A DNA stretch of 64,000 nucleotides, taken from SVEL01 sp045126215 (GTDB lineage Bacteria > Bacillota > Clostridia > Lachnospirales > Lachnospiraceae). Shown in pieces: positions 33,801-41,935 of the stretch. The translations under genes and the position numbers were made by a program. The notes under the pieces were generated by a model that was not told the origin of the DNA, made no database searches, and saw only the letters and a list, made by a program, of their open reading frames with translations. The stretch spans positions 24,690 to 88,689 of the forward strand of contig JBGVOD010000011.1 in assembly GCA_045126215.1 (NCBI GenBank). Reading direction: 5' to 3'. Position 1 is the stretch's first letter, and each line of letters opens with the position of its first letter.

Positions 33801-35251
33801 GTTGCAGGCAAATATACAAATAAATTGTTTTTATTTGATGCAGTAGCCGTTTTTGCATGTCCACGGCCTTTATATACATACATATCAGTATCAAAATTAA
33901 ATTCACCATATGTATAATCACCAGTGGAACTATCATTTTTCCTACTAAACGCATAATCAACAGTATATTGTGAATCATACAAATCGTTTGAAACAACAAA
34001 CTGACCAATCGCCGAAGTATCAATATCAAATCCTCGATTCGCTCCTTCTGTTGCCTCACTTACATCAACAACAAATTCATACAATCTCTCTCCATGGGAA
34101 TTTACAGGATTGTTCTGGAATCTGTTGTTTGAAGTATTAAAATACAAAGATCCACCATCTATTATCGTCTTACCGGCAGAACCATTTTCTCCACCGCCAC
34201 TATTTTTTCCGCCACCAATACCATAATGATTTGAATCATTTATGTAGATTGAAACTGTTCCCTGTGTAAGTGTAAAATCTCCTGCCTTTGCAGCCGGTCT
34301 CTCGATGCTATTACTTCCACCGCCACCAATTGCAGCACCATAACCATATGATTCAATCTTTATATCCATTGTTCCGTTAATTTTTACACTTGATGCTCTA
34401 GGAGTTGAATCAAGGAAAAACTCCTGTCCAAGATAATATTCTGCTTCATCATCAAAATTTGGATCAAGCTCTTTTAAATAATCATAAGCACTAAAAGTGC
34501 CAGAATTTCCATTTGCATCAATTCCATACATAGGACTAAACTCTACTCCAGTTCCTGGACTTAACTGAATAGAGTTATCAATGATTGAACTTTCAGAAGA
34601 ACCTATTCCTGCACCATATCCACTTGTATTTTTAACATTAAGAGTGTTGATATTGTCAGAGCCATCATCAGTAATAGTAAGTACTGTCTCATATTTTTTT
34701 TCAACAACTGTTAACAAATCTTCTATTCTACAATACTGTCCAACAGTTTCAGATTCTGACAATTTAACAAGTGAAGCATTCAAACTTTGAGCCTCAATAA
34801 CAGCTGATTTTGCGTTTGCACAATTAATGCTTAAAGTATTATCACCACTAACCTTTAATGTATAATTGCATGTAGTACCAGAACCAGCCGGTTTAAAAGA
34901 AAGTACAGGCATATCTTCTGAATTGGCAATATTCAGTTTCTCTACAACAATAGTAACATTGCTGACATTCTCATTTGCAGGTATAATTTGAAGTGAAACA
35001 TTATTTTTTAATAACCCATCACCAACGATTGTATACGTTCCATCTGATACTGTACATTTGTATATTTGATTTTCATCACTAACATTTATTGTTGTACTAT
35101 TAATACTTACTTCAGCAATTGCCTCTACCTTATTTATATTCATAAATATAACAGTAAACATTGCTATTAGAAATACGACAAAAAAAGCCGCACTCAAAAA
35201 AACTTTCTGTTTTTTCATAAAAACGTCCCTAATTTTTTTTCTTATCTTCAT
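30824..35251 (-). CDS. Large surface protein with InlB/Flg_new repeats and sortase-like tail
   Basis: A 1475-residue exported protein. It has a positively charged start and a signal segment (residues about 17-42). An N-terminal Gly/Ser/Asn-rich beta region holds GYGAAIGGGG-type motifs, as in carbohydrate-associated clostridial surface proteins. Several modules of the InlB B-repeat/Flg_new type occur at about 640-720, 720-800, 920-990 and 1360-1420 (FEGWYLTG, YDFIGFTID, HKFTGFKSA, YKFDGFVDE, each with a terminal A-W or P-W). A Thr/Glu/Ser linker precedes a C-terminal TQTGD (1435-1439), a hydrophobic stretch, KKK and an acidic tail. This resembles a sortase signal, but the usual proline is missing. 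Adhesion or matrix contact is plausible. AAGGAGG precedes the ATG. Confidence 0.85.
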   Translation of the reverse strand: MKIRKKIRDVFMKKQKVFLSAAFFVVFLIAMFTVIFMNINKVEAIAEVSINSTTINVSDENQIYKCTVSDGTYTIVGDGLLKNNVSLQIIPANENVSNVTIVVEKLNIANSEDMPVLSFKPAGSGTTCNYTLKVSGDNTLSINCANAKSAVIEAQSLNASLVKLSESETVGQYCRIEDLLTVVEKKYETVLTITDDGSDNINTLNVKNTSGYGAGIGSSESSIIDNSIQLSPGTGVEFSPMYGIDANGNSGTFSAYDYLKELDPNFDDEAEYYLGQEFFLDSTPRASSVKINGTMDIKIESYGYGAAIGGGGSNSIERPAAKAGDFTLTQGTVSIYINDSNHYGIGGGKNSGGGENGSAGKTIIDGGSLYFNTSNNRFQNNPVNSHGERLYEFVVDVSEATEGANRGFDIDTSAIGQFVVSNDLYDSQYTVDYAFSRKNDSSTGDYTYGEFNFDTDMYVYKGRGHAKTATASNKNNLFVYLPATPKSLLTISDSSYITSTQTIRVFQNDDEKFPQGSSHVYGVGAGKNIAVRVYDVPNTIEVSSIKVGEVNYPVTKNVDDPDNPYYVASFVMPENGATVQVVYGGEIEIEYKNGFIVTDVADHGYQAPSETTYSYGQTLVLKNPTVNDLVFEGWYLTGTTTKITQITSADMLDGSIINNGKISLTAKWSCEITTVYAVEEVNNGQDVTVATTTVPYGSTFTLDPSGELGYQIPSVQYYDFIGFTIDGTDGTLYSAENGRQYTKAPIVSKLTVRLNYKKNRYFIYIDKEFYNATDIYVMMGATRLEADRTSEYNENGHTYYRVLITDAVDSITLNISAKYGYEISPTNWSIGIINANSFIDNWQDNAVAYTIGLDGKDVYVNNNSSSFIAKEYTIQFFDGVNSQTPWKEYTYTIETMELPATLAEILGSDYISINSRYDRYHKFTGFKSAVANGSTDPYVTEISTLGNYIFVANWEEIDKFALDITVYDSKTNEVSPNIIAIPYLYDEVYDSKYVIDITEEIDPSTGETRRVAYVIPNDKVYFEFVAIDSNGQVMTDQNGNQKVVELGQGIMLASSDEAPYDFSIKYEYTSNQDENTVKKIRNNNKQYINVPDDVKDRTYIDVDIRVELSEFKIEYWDLRGYSNDSNRIKYTIFDEFEFVDIVDGIPWLVVVQDNDDTNFDEVTTVPISGVDMWSTGNLVLKPDWPSGYTGLYSLTINIPEDAKGSIEIIYPQEGNEFKAETSIFIRVNAENGYKLLENSLCYEKIDTESDNSLVVRNLRRVMTVPANNRMIVSPVNESEGLYLFLMPSSDIVLTADFVIRQYNIIYDGIDEEMINTNPLTYTVEDEIVLREINKEGYKFDGFVDELGNPVSVISKGNTGDIVLYPKWSREETETTSVEETTSGEIISEDISNDSSESGDVSTSKAEENGESETTKNMYIGDNGHNGNGGQGNLGTQTGDNTNVVRLILICVVASVALIILVIKKKDTNDEEQDEE

Positions 35252-35495
35252 GGCAATCCCTCCTTGGAAAACCTAAAACTATATGCATTTGTTATTTCAC
35301 TATGTGACAAAGTCCATTTTGCCACTTTATTAACCCTAATATATCACACTATTTACAATAATTCTACTGTTTTTTTAATTTTTTGTTTTTAAATTCGCGA
35401 TTTTTTAATTCTTAAATTTTAATTCTTGGCTTTTCTAGTTCTTGTTTTTTATTTTTTGAATTTTTAAATTTAAAGCTACATATACAAAACAAAAA

Positions 35496-35597
35496 GTTTT
35501 TTTACCTTATAAAATTAATATGTTCAAAAATACTTGTGCAATATGCGACTACATCACAAAAACACTTTGAACATATTAACTTTATAAGTAAAAAAAC
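35496..35597. repeat. Long imperfect palindrome, 43-base arms
   Basis: The left arm (35496-35538) and right arm (35555-35597) are near-perfect reverse complements with one bulged base and few mismatches. The loop is 16 bases (35539-35554). It directly abuts the terminator at 35588-35629 and shares its T run. It resembles a short mobile or REP-like element more than a normal terminator. Confidence 0.65.
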
Positions 35598-35629
35598 GAT
35601 TACACCAACAACCATCAGTGTAACCGTTT
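35588..35629 (-). terminator. Terminator of the chemoreceptor gene
   Basis: AACGGTTACAC, loop of about 12, GTGTAATCGTT, then TTTTT on the minus strand. One G-T type pair interrupts an 11-base stem. Confidence 0.8.
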
Positions 35630-35662
35630 GTATAAATTTTAAAAATTCAAATTATATATGCC

Positions 35663-37390
35663 TTATTCCTCCTTCTGTGCAAGTTGTTCTTCTGACGTAA
35701 TAAACACACTAACAACCTTTTCAAGCTTATCAGATATTTCCTTTAAACTATTTGAATTTTGCTCTGTTGATACCATAATAGATGAAACCATATCAATAGA
35801 TGCGCTTGTTTCTTCTGTACTTGCAGCATTTTCTTCTGCTATTGCTGTAAGATTCTGTACAATGTCTACAACCTCTACTCTGGCATTATCAAGCTGTGCT
35901 GTTTTTTTCTCAATATTTGATATGCTAAGGACAGACCTGTCAATGCCTTCTTTAACTTCAACAAAAGCTTTTTCTGTCTTTAATACATTTTCATCTTGGC
36001 TATTAACTACAACCTTAACATTTTCCATTGTTTCTACTGACTTTCTGGACTCTTCCATAAGAAGCTCTATAATCTCAGTAATTTTTGCAGCAGATTCATT
36101 TGACTGTTCTGCAAGTTTTTGAATTTCTGAAGCAACTACCGCAAATCCCTTACCTGCCTCTCCAGCCCTTGCAGCTTCAATAGATGCATTAAGTGATAAA
36201 AGATTAGTTTCTGTTGCAATATTTGTAATCATATCTGCAGCTTCTTTAATCTTCATTGCAGATTCGTTTGTAACATTTGTCTGATATGCAATAACATCAA
36301 TAGCGCTCTTTGTCTGTTCATTTACACTTTGAAGCTCTTTTATTATATGAAGGGCTTCATTTCCTGCAGCGCTCATATCGTCTGCATTCTTAATAAGGCT
36401 GTCAACTTCTTCTTTTGTTTCACCTATTATATTGCCCATAATGATAATCTTCTCTGTAGCTTCCTGAGTATCCGTAGCCTGACTGGTAGCTCCTTCTGCG
36501 ATATCTCCTACAGCTATATCCACTTGTTCAACTGCCTGATTTGTTTCCGTAATATTATTAAACAGTTCATCAGCTGCCAAATATACATTTCTACTTTCGC
36601 CTTTTATTTCATTTACAGTTTCAATAAGTTTATCTTTCAGTTTATTTGTTGCATCCTGAATCATACCAATTTCATCTTTGTTTTTCTTTGATGTACTTTT
36701 TGATACAAAGTCAAGTTCTGCAATCTTATTAATATCTTTCGCACTGGAAATAATAGGTTTTGCAATAATCTTTGTCAATACAAATGTGACTATAAAGCAC
36801 AATACTAACGCTAATATAGAGCCCAAAATTGATCTCTCAATTAAATAATTACATTCAGATAAAGCATCATCCTTATCATCGGAAATTACAAGAATAAAAT
36901 TTCTAATACTACTTACATAATATGCTGAATATTTTGTTGAACCCTTATATTCATATTCAATTACCCCGTTTCTTTCCATCTTTCCGCCGGCATTCATTTC
37001 TTCAAGAAGCTTTTTTACAGCATCATTTTCCACCGGTTTTCCAATCTTATCTGCCGTTGGATGATAAAGCATTATTCCCTCTTGATTCACTAAATATGCA
37101 TAACTGCTTTCGTCTCCCTCAATTTTGAGATCTGCAATATTTTCATACAAATTGTATCGCGACAATGCAACTTCACTTGTCTCTCTTATAGACATTCTCT
37201 CCAGCACCCCGCCCGCATGTAATACGATATCTTTCATATAGTTTTGTTTTACTTCTGTCATATTATCTCTTGTAAGTGGAATGATATTCCATAAATTAAT
37301 AAAATTTGCAAAAAAAATTCCAACTACTGCCATAAGTAATATTTTTGTTCTGATAGACCTATAGAAAGGTATACTTGTCTTTTTCTCCAT
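35663..37390 (-). CDS. Methyl-accepting chemotaxis protein
   Basis: A 575-residue chemoreceptor. A first helix (about residues 10-35), an extracellular sensor region of the single-Cache type (about 45-185, with SYAYLVNQEGIMLYHPTADKIGKPVEND), a second helix (about 190-215), a HAMP domain and a long coiled signalling domain. The hairpin tip carries the invariant ATNLLSLNASIEAARAGEAGKGFAVVASEI block, cut here to its core. It should sense an extracellular ligand and control CheA. No chemotaxis kinase genes are in the window. The ATG at 37390 follows GGAGG by nine bases, and the upstream in-frame start is disfavoured. Confidence 0.93.
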   Translation of the reverse strand: MEKKTSIPFYRSIRTKILLMAVVGIFFANFINLWNIIPLTRDNMTEVKQNYMKDIVLHAGGVLERMSIRETSEVALSRYNLYENIADLKIEGDESSYAYLVNQEGIMLYHPTADKIGKPVENDAVKKLLEEMNAGGKMERNGVIEYEYKGSTKYSAYYVSSIRNFILVISDDKDDALSECNYLIERSILGSILALVLCFIVTFVLTKIIAKPIISSAKDINKIAELDFVSKSTSKKNKDEIGMIQDATNKLKDKLIETVNEIKGESRNVYLAADELFNNITETNQAVEQVDIAVGDIAEGATSQATDTQEATEKIIIMGNIIGETKEEVDSLIKNADDMSAAGNEALHIIKELQSVNEQTKSAIDVIAYQTNVTNESAMKIKEAADMITNIATETNLLSLNASIEAARAGEAGKGFAVVASEIQKLAEQSNESAAKITEIIELLMEESRKSVETMENVKVVVNSQDENVLKTEKAFVEVKEGIDRSVLSISNIEKKTAQLDNARVEVVDIVQNLTAIAEENAASTEETSASIDMVSSIMVSTEQNSNSLKEISDKLEKVVSVFITSEEQLAQKEE

Positions 37391-37467
37391 ACACGAAATC
37401 CTCCAATTTTTTACGTTCAAAAATATATGTATAGTATATCATAACATTTTTACAAAATAAATAAAAA

Positions 37468-37496
37468 TTGCAAATAATTTTATCTTATATTATAAT
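37468..37496 (+). promoter_or_regulatory. Promoter of the ABC export operon
   Basis: TTGCAA (37468-37473) and TATAAT (37491-37496) with a 17-base spacer: close to consensus. The leader to the first start codon is about 86 bases. Confidence 0.75.
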
Positions 37497-37589
37497 GTGG
37501 TTGTTAATTTATAACTATTGTAGGAATATGTGTTTTTACATAATAAACTTATATATTCCAAAGGTTAGAAATAAGGCAATTGAAACACC

Positions 37590-38270
37590 ATGAATAAATT
37601 TAAGCTTAATATTAACTCAATTTCAAAAAATTACAAGAAAAAGTCTGTTCTTTCTGACGTAAACTTTTCACTTTCAAATGGTGAATGCATAGGCATTATA
37701 GGCATGAATGGTTCAGGTAAGACCACTCTGTTTAACACTATTGCAGGTGAGACCAAGCAAACCTCTGGGGAAATTTCTCTAGAAATAGATGGACAGATAT
37801 CTTCAAACTATGTTAAGCATATTGGATATGTTCCACAGGAAAATCCTTTACTTTATGATTTAACAGCATATGATAATCTCAGATTATGGTATTGTGACAG
37901 TCCGCTTGATTTAAAATCCGAATTTGAAAATGGGATGTTAAATATGCTTGGTATAAACGAATTTAAAAATGTGTTAGTAAAAAAGCTGTCAGGTGGTATG
38001 AAAAAAAGATTATCCATTGGAATTGCATTAGCTTCCAACCCTGATATTTTATTATTGGATGAACCAAATGCAGCTTTAGATCTGGTTGCAAAAAAAATAA
38101 TTAAAGATTATTTACTTTCTTTTAAATCAGATTCTAAAGGCATACTTATTGCAACGCACGATGAGGGTGTACTAAATATATGTGATAAAATATATGTATT
38201 AAAAAACGGAACCCTTAATCCAATTGACAAAAATTGTCGTGGTGATCAACTTATTTCATATATTAAATAA
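37590..38270 (+). CDS. ABC transporter ATP-binding protein (exporter type)
   Basis: A 226-residue ATPase subunit. Walker A is GMNGSGKT (residues 38-45), the Q-loop glutamine near 83, the signature LSGGM at 133-137, Walker B ILLLDE at 153-158 and the H-loop histidine in ATHDEG. It belongs to the group paired with ABC-2 permeases that drive export. Only a weak ribosome site lies upstream, unlike the other genes of the operon. It is the first gene of a plus-strand island surrounded by minus-strand genes and is followed by an exported acidic protein and two membrane proteins. Confidence 0.93.
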   Translation: MNKFKLNINSISKNYKKKSVLSDVNFSLSNGECIGIIGMNGSGKTTLFNTIAGETKQTSGEISLEIDGQISSNYVKHIGYVPQENPLLYDLTAYDNLRLWYCDSPLDLKSEFENGMLNMLGINEFKNVLVKKLSGGMKKRLSIGIALASNPDILLLDEPNAALDLVAKKIIKDYLLSFKSDSKGILIATHDEGVLNICDKIYVLKNGTLNPIDKNCRGDQLISYIK

Positions 38271-38308
38271 CAAAGAGTTATAAATAATTCACATATGGAG
38301 GTTTTAAA

Positions 38309-39652
38309 ATGAAAAAAGCAGCATTAATTGGAACTATATGTTCAGGTGTAGCCGTTGTTGGCGCTGGCGTTGGAATAACAGCAGCTATTTTACTTAACGG
38401 TTCAGGAGCTCTTTCAGATTTGTCAGATCAGGAAGCAATCCAACAGGGATTCGAAAATTTATTTGAGCCAAAAGAAAATGATTGTGCAAAGGTAATGGAA
38501 TATTTATCTGATAAACCTTTCACTATCTACGCGGATTTTGATATTAACAGCATTATTGAGGCCGATGTTCTTTCTGGTAGTAAATTTAACTTTTCTGCAG
38601 ATGTAGATGCCGAAAACAAAAAAGCTTTGATTTCAGCATTTGGTTCTGTGGACAATACAGATGTTGATTTTGATTTATTGATTAATGAATCATCAATAGC
38701 ATTAAAATCAAATCTTTTTGATGAAATATACTATATTGATATTGATGAATTGATAAATCTTATGGATATTGACAATGAATCTCTTTCTTCCTCAATTGAT
38801 TATTCACCAATAATGAATATGTTTGATGTTTCTTCTTACTCTGAGGAGTTCAAAAATGGATTAAAAGAAGCTTTAAACAATAGTCTTGATGAATTAATTG
38901 AAAATATGGATATCACAAGAGCTGAAGATTCTGAAGAAATAAATGGTGTCGAAGCTACTGAATTCGAATGCACAATACATTCAAGTGATTTCATAAACAT
39001 TTATCTAAATCTTTTAGAGTATGTATTTGAAAGTGAAGAATTTAGAAATATGTTTTTCGAAACATTTTCTTCATTTGAACCAAGCAATGATTTCACTATT
39101 GAAGAAGTAAATAAAACTTTTGACGAGTTAGTTAATGAATTGCAATCAAAAAAAGCTGATATAATTAGTGATTTATCAGAAGAAATAGGTGAATCATTTG
39201 ATTTTTCTGTATTTTTAACAGATGATGTAGAAATTGTTCGTCTCGCTACACAGTTTAACTTGGATAAAGACACATCAAAAATTTTAGATATCACATTAGA
39301 CATATCAGACATTGGATATACTTTCACTATTTCAGATGATGAAGAAACATCTATTGAACTTGAATATAAAGCAGATAATGGTGAATTTGCATTTGCATTG
39401 ATTGCAGGACAGAAAGACACAAATGTTATTAATGGTAAATTCTCAGGAACTTATGATATTACAGATGAATCAATTGAAATAGATTTTGACACATGTAATT
39501 TATCTGTTGTAGCATACGAAATCTTTGATCTTTCAGCAAAATTTGGCATCAAAGAATTAACAGATGATATTGAAGAATTCGATGGAGATTATGTAAGCTT
39601 TGAAGAATTTGATTTTAATTCTTTAGAACCGCTTGAAGAGCTTTTCAACTAA
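38309..39652 (+). CDS. Acidic membrane-anchored exported protein of unknown function
   Basis: A 447-residue protein that I do not recognise by family name. Residues 1-32 are a short positive start and one hydrophobic helix with no lipobox, so it is probably a signal anchor facing outward. The rest is strikingly acidic, rich in Asp, Glu, Ser and Ile. It shows alternating beta-strand patterns (FTIYADFDINSII, KFNFSADVDAEN, VDFDLLINESSIALKSN, YYIDIDELINLM) that remind me of lipid-binding LppX/LolA-like exported domains. That fold suggestion is only inference. AGG and GGAGG precede the ATG. It sits between the ATPase and the permeases, so it is probably cargo, chaperone or extracellular partner. 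Confidence 0.7.
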   Translation: MKKAALIGTICSGVAVVGAGVGITAAILLNGSGALSDLSDQEAIQQGFENLFEPKENDCAKVMEYLSDKPFTIYADFDINSIIEADVLSGSKFNFSADVDAENKKALISAFGSVDNTDVDFDLLINESSIALKSNLFDEIYYIDIDELINLMDIDNESLSSSIDYSPIMNMFDVSSYSEEFKNGLKEALNNSLDELIENMDITRAEDSEEINGVEATEFECTIHSSDFINIYLNLLEYVFESEEFRNMFFETFSSFEPSNDFTIEEVNKTFDELVNELQSKKADIISDLSEEIGESFDFSVFLTDDVEIVRLATQFNLDKDTSKILDITLDISDIGYTFTISDDEETSIELEYKADNGEFAFALIAGQKDTNVINGKFSGTYDITDESIEIDFDTCNLSVVAYEIFDLSAKFGIKELTDDIEEFDGDYVSFEEFDFNSLEPLEELFN

Positions 39653-39677
39653 TTAGATTTTCCATCATGGAGATACA

Positions 39678-40886
39678 ATGAAATTTTTACTTTTACTTAA
39701 ATTAGAATTAAAAACTTCATTAAAAAAAATTCCCAGATTGATTATCGGAGCAATTGCACTTATAGGTCTTATAAGTGTAATTGCTTTTTGTTGTAATAAA
39801 TATCTGTATGGTGCTGATTTTGAACATAAGTTCAGCATTTCTCTTGTCATCGAAGACGACTCTGACATCATGGAATCCATTACCGATATCGTTATGGATT
39901 CTGATGCTGTAAATGAATATATATCCTTCAATATTTGTGACAGAGAAACTATGTATAACAATATAAAATCTGGAAAAGACCTGGCAGGAATCATCCTTCA
40001 AAAAGATGCTGCCAAAGATATAATGAATTCAGTTAACACACCTATAGAGATTGTATTTCCGGATAATGCCGGCTTCGAAGCAGCAGTTATCAAAGAAATT
40101 ACCGATGCAGTCGGAAAGCTTCTTCAGACTGCCGAATCGGGTGTATATACATCTGTTGATTTCTACAAAGAGAATGGCAACTTAAGTGAAAAAGGAGATA
40201 TGATTGACCGATTAAATATTAAATATCTTTCAATTGTGTTTTTTAGAAACAGCGCATTTAAAGATAATATAGTCAATGGTACAGGAGATATTTCCATTCT
40301 TCACTATTTTATTTGTGCAGGTATTGTTCTTTTTATGATGTTATTCTCAATAAATATCTCAACTATTTACAGATATTACACTCCTCATTTCACATATAAA
40401 CTTATACATGAAAATGTAGGAATATCAAAACAGGTTTTTATCAAATATTGTACAGTATTATTACAATATCTAATATTTATTGTAGTTTTTATCCCAATAG
40501 GTCTTATATTTTTAAAGCCTTTATTTATATTAAAAATTTTATTTCCTATCATAATATCTGCAATAGTAATTTCCGCTCTTACAGTACTTGTATATGAAAT
40601 TTTTACAAATAAGAATGCATGCATTATGTTTTTATTTATCAGTTCAGTATTATTGGCATTTGTTTCAGGTTGTTTCATTCCTTCACTTATGCTACCTGAT
40701 TTTATCAACACATTTTCAGAATATTTTCCTATTTCATATATTCTTAAAATGCTGACTTCTGTTTTTGAAAATAGTTCATATTTATGCAATATACCTATAC
40801 TACTTATTTTTACAATGTTCTATTTATGTTTTGCTGTTCTTATAAAAAAGCACAAAACAACGAACGAACTTGCAGGAGGTTCATAA
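39678..40886 (+). CDS. ABC-2 type membrane protein, first subunit
   Basis: A 402-residue membrane protein. A first helix (about residues 20-40), a large extracellular domain of about 170 residues with mixed alpha/beta character, then about five further helices in the second half (from FICAGIVLFMMLFSINI on). This one-plus-five layout with a large loop after the first helix is that of ABC-2 family permeases. It should form the pore with the next gene product, powered by the ATPase at 37590-38270. The stop overlaps the next start by one base (TAATG). Substrate is unknown. Confidence 0.82.
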   Translation: MKFLLLLKLELKTSLKKIPRLIIGAIALIGLISVIAFCCNKYLYGADFEHKFSISLVIEDDSDIMESITDIVMDSDAVNEYISFNICDRETMYNNIKSGKDLAGIILQKDAAKDIMNSVNTPIEIVFPDNAGFEAAVIKEITDAVGKLLQTAESGVYTSVDFYKENGNLSEKGDMIDRLNIKYLSIVFFRNSAFKDNIVNGTGDISILHYFICAGIVLFMMLFSINISTIYRYYTPHFTYKLIHENVGISKQVFIKYCTVLLQYLIFIVVFIPIGLIFLKPLFILKILFPIIISAIVISALTVLVYEIFTNKNACIMFLFISSVLLAFVSGCFIPSLMLPDFINTFSEYFPISYILKMLTSVFENSSYLCNIPILLIFTMFYLCFAVLIKKHKTTNELAGGS

Positions 40887-41935
40887 TGAAAAAATTTTTT
40901 GTTTGGTTTTATTATCTTTCAAAAAGACAGATTAAAAACATTTTCTTTTTACTTATGCTACTTATACTTCCTGTTTTAGGTCTCTACATTAACAAAACAG
41001 CTAGTTCCTTTAATATAAATGTCGCTATAGGTGTATATGATGATGATAAAAGTAATCTATCCCTTAAATTTATAGATAACCTAAAATCCTTAGATGGTAT
41101 TGTTAATTTCATTGAGTACCCAAGTGAGGACTCTCTTGAAAACGCGGTCCTTAAAGGAGAGATTCAATGTGGTTACTCTCTTATGAAAAATTTTGAGAAA
41201 AAGTTAAAGAATGCTTCATATAATAACCTTATCTCAGTAACCAAAACTCCGGAAGGTTCAATTGCTGCACTTAGTAATGAATTAATGTTTTCCAAGCTAT
41301 TTACAGATCTTGGATATTACACAATGATTAATGATTTGGACAATTCTAATGTATTCTCAAACGTTTCTGATGAAGAATTAGACACATTAAAAGAAAACTA
41401 CTACTCTAATATGACAAATGGAAGAACATTTCATTTCAATTATAGTACTGCAAATGGTGTATTTATAGCATCCGGTAACATTGATGCCCTCACTTATATT
41501 GAAACTCCAATACGAGGCATCATTTCTATCTTTATTTTCATCTCTGCTTTAGCAGGTGGATTTACATACTTAAAAGACAAAAAAAATGGTTTCAAGCACA
41601 CATTACACTTATACGATATAATGATTCCTGTGTTCTTTTCAACCATTTCATGTATTGCCACTCTTATTACCTGTGGAATATTCGGTAATATAATGACAGA
41701 GCTATGCACTATTATTTTGTATTCTGCAGTAGTTATTTTATTCGTATATATTTTATCATCTATTATCAATAACTCTGCAATTTACTGTTCAACTATTCCT
41801 ATATTTTCACTGGGTTCCATTGTATGTTGTCCTGTCTTTTTCAACCTTTCAAATCTTCTACCATTTATGAAGGTTGTTCAGCTCTTCTTTATGCCAACAT
41901 ATTATTTTTTATTTTCCGGTGTAATTAGCTTTTAA
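40886..41935 (+). CDS. ABC-2 type membrane protein, second subunit
   Basis: A 349-residue membrane protein with the same layout as the previous one: a first helix (about residues 18-35), an extracellular loop of about 150 residues, then several helices (RGIISIFIFISALAGGF to the end). The start is the ATG at 40886, one base into the previous stop, with GCAGGAGG upstream; an earlier in-frame start inside the previous gene is not used. The C-terminus ends in YFLFSGVISF, and its last 27 bases overlap the opposite-strand endonuclease IV gene. With the first subunit it likely forms a heterodimeric exporter. Confidence 0.8.
   Translation: MKKFFVWFYYLSKRQIKNIFFLLMLLILPVLGLYINKTASSFNINVAIGVYDDDKSNLSLKFIDNLKSLDGIVNFIEYPSEDSLENAVLKGEIQCGYSLMKNFEKKLKNASYNNLISVTKTPEGSIAALSNELMFSKLFTDLGYYTMINDLDNSNVFSNVSDEELDTLKENYYSNMTNGRTFHFNYSTANGVFIASGNIDALTYIETPIRGIISIFIFISALAGGFTYLKDKKNGFKHTLHLYDIMIPVFFSTISCIATLITCGIFGNIMTELCTIILYSAVVILFVYILSSIINNSAIYCSTIPIFSLGSIVCCPVFFNLSNLLPFMKVVQLFFMPTYYFLFSGVISF

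Larger units (their letters stand above)
35252..35662. other. AT-rich intergenic region between surface protein and chemoreceptor
   Basis: No gene. The half nearer 35251 holds the leader of the surface-protein gene, with a short palindrome GTGACAAA...TTTGCCAC (35304-35325) and TATATT-like boxes but no clear promoter. The middle, about 35350-35490, is a run of T-rich near-repeats. A 102-base palindrome (35496-35597) and the chemoreceptor terminator fill the rest. Confidence 0.5.
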
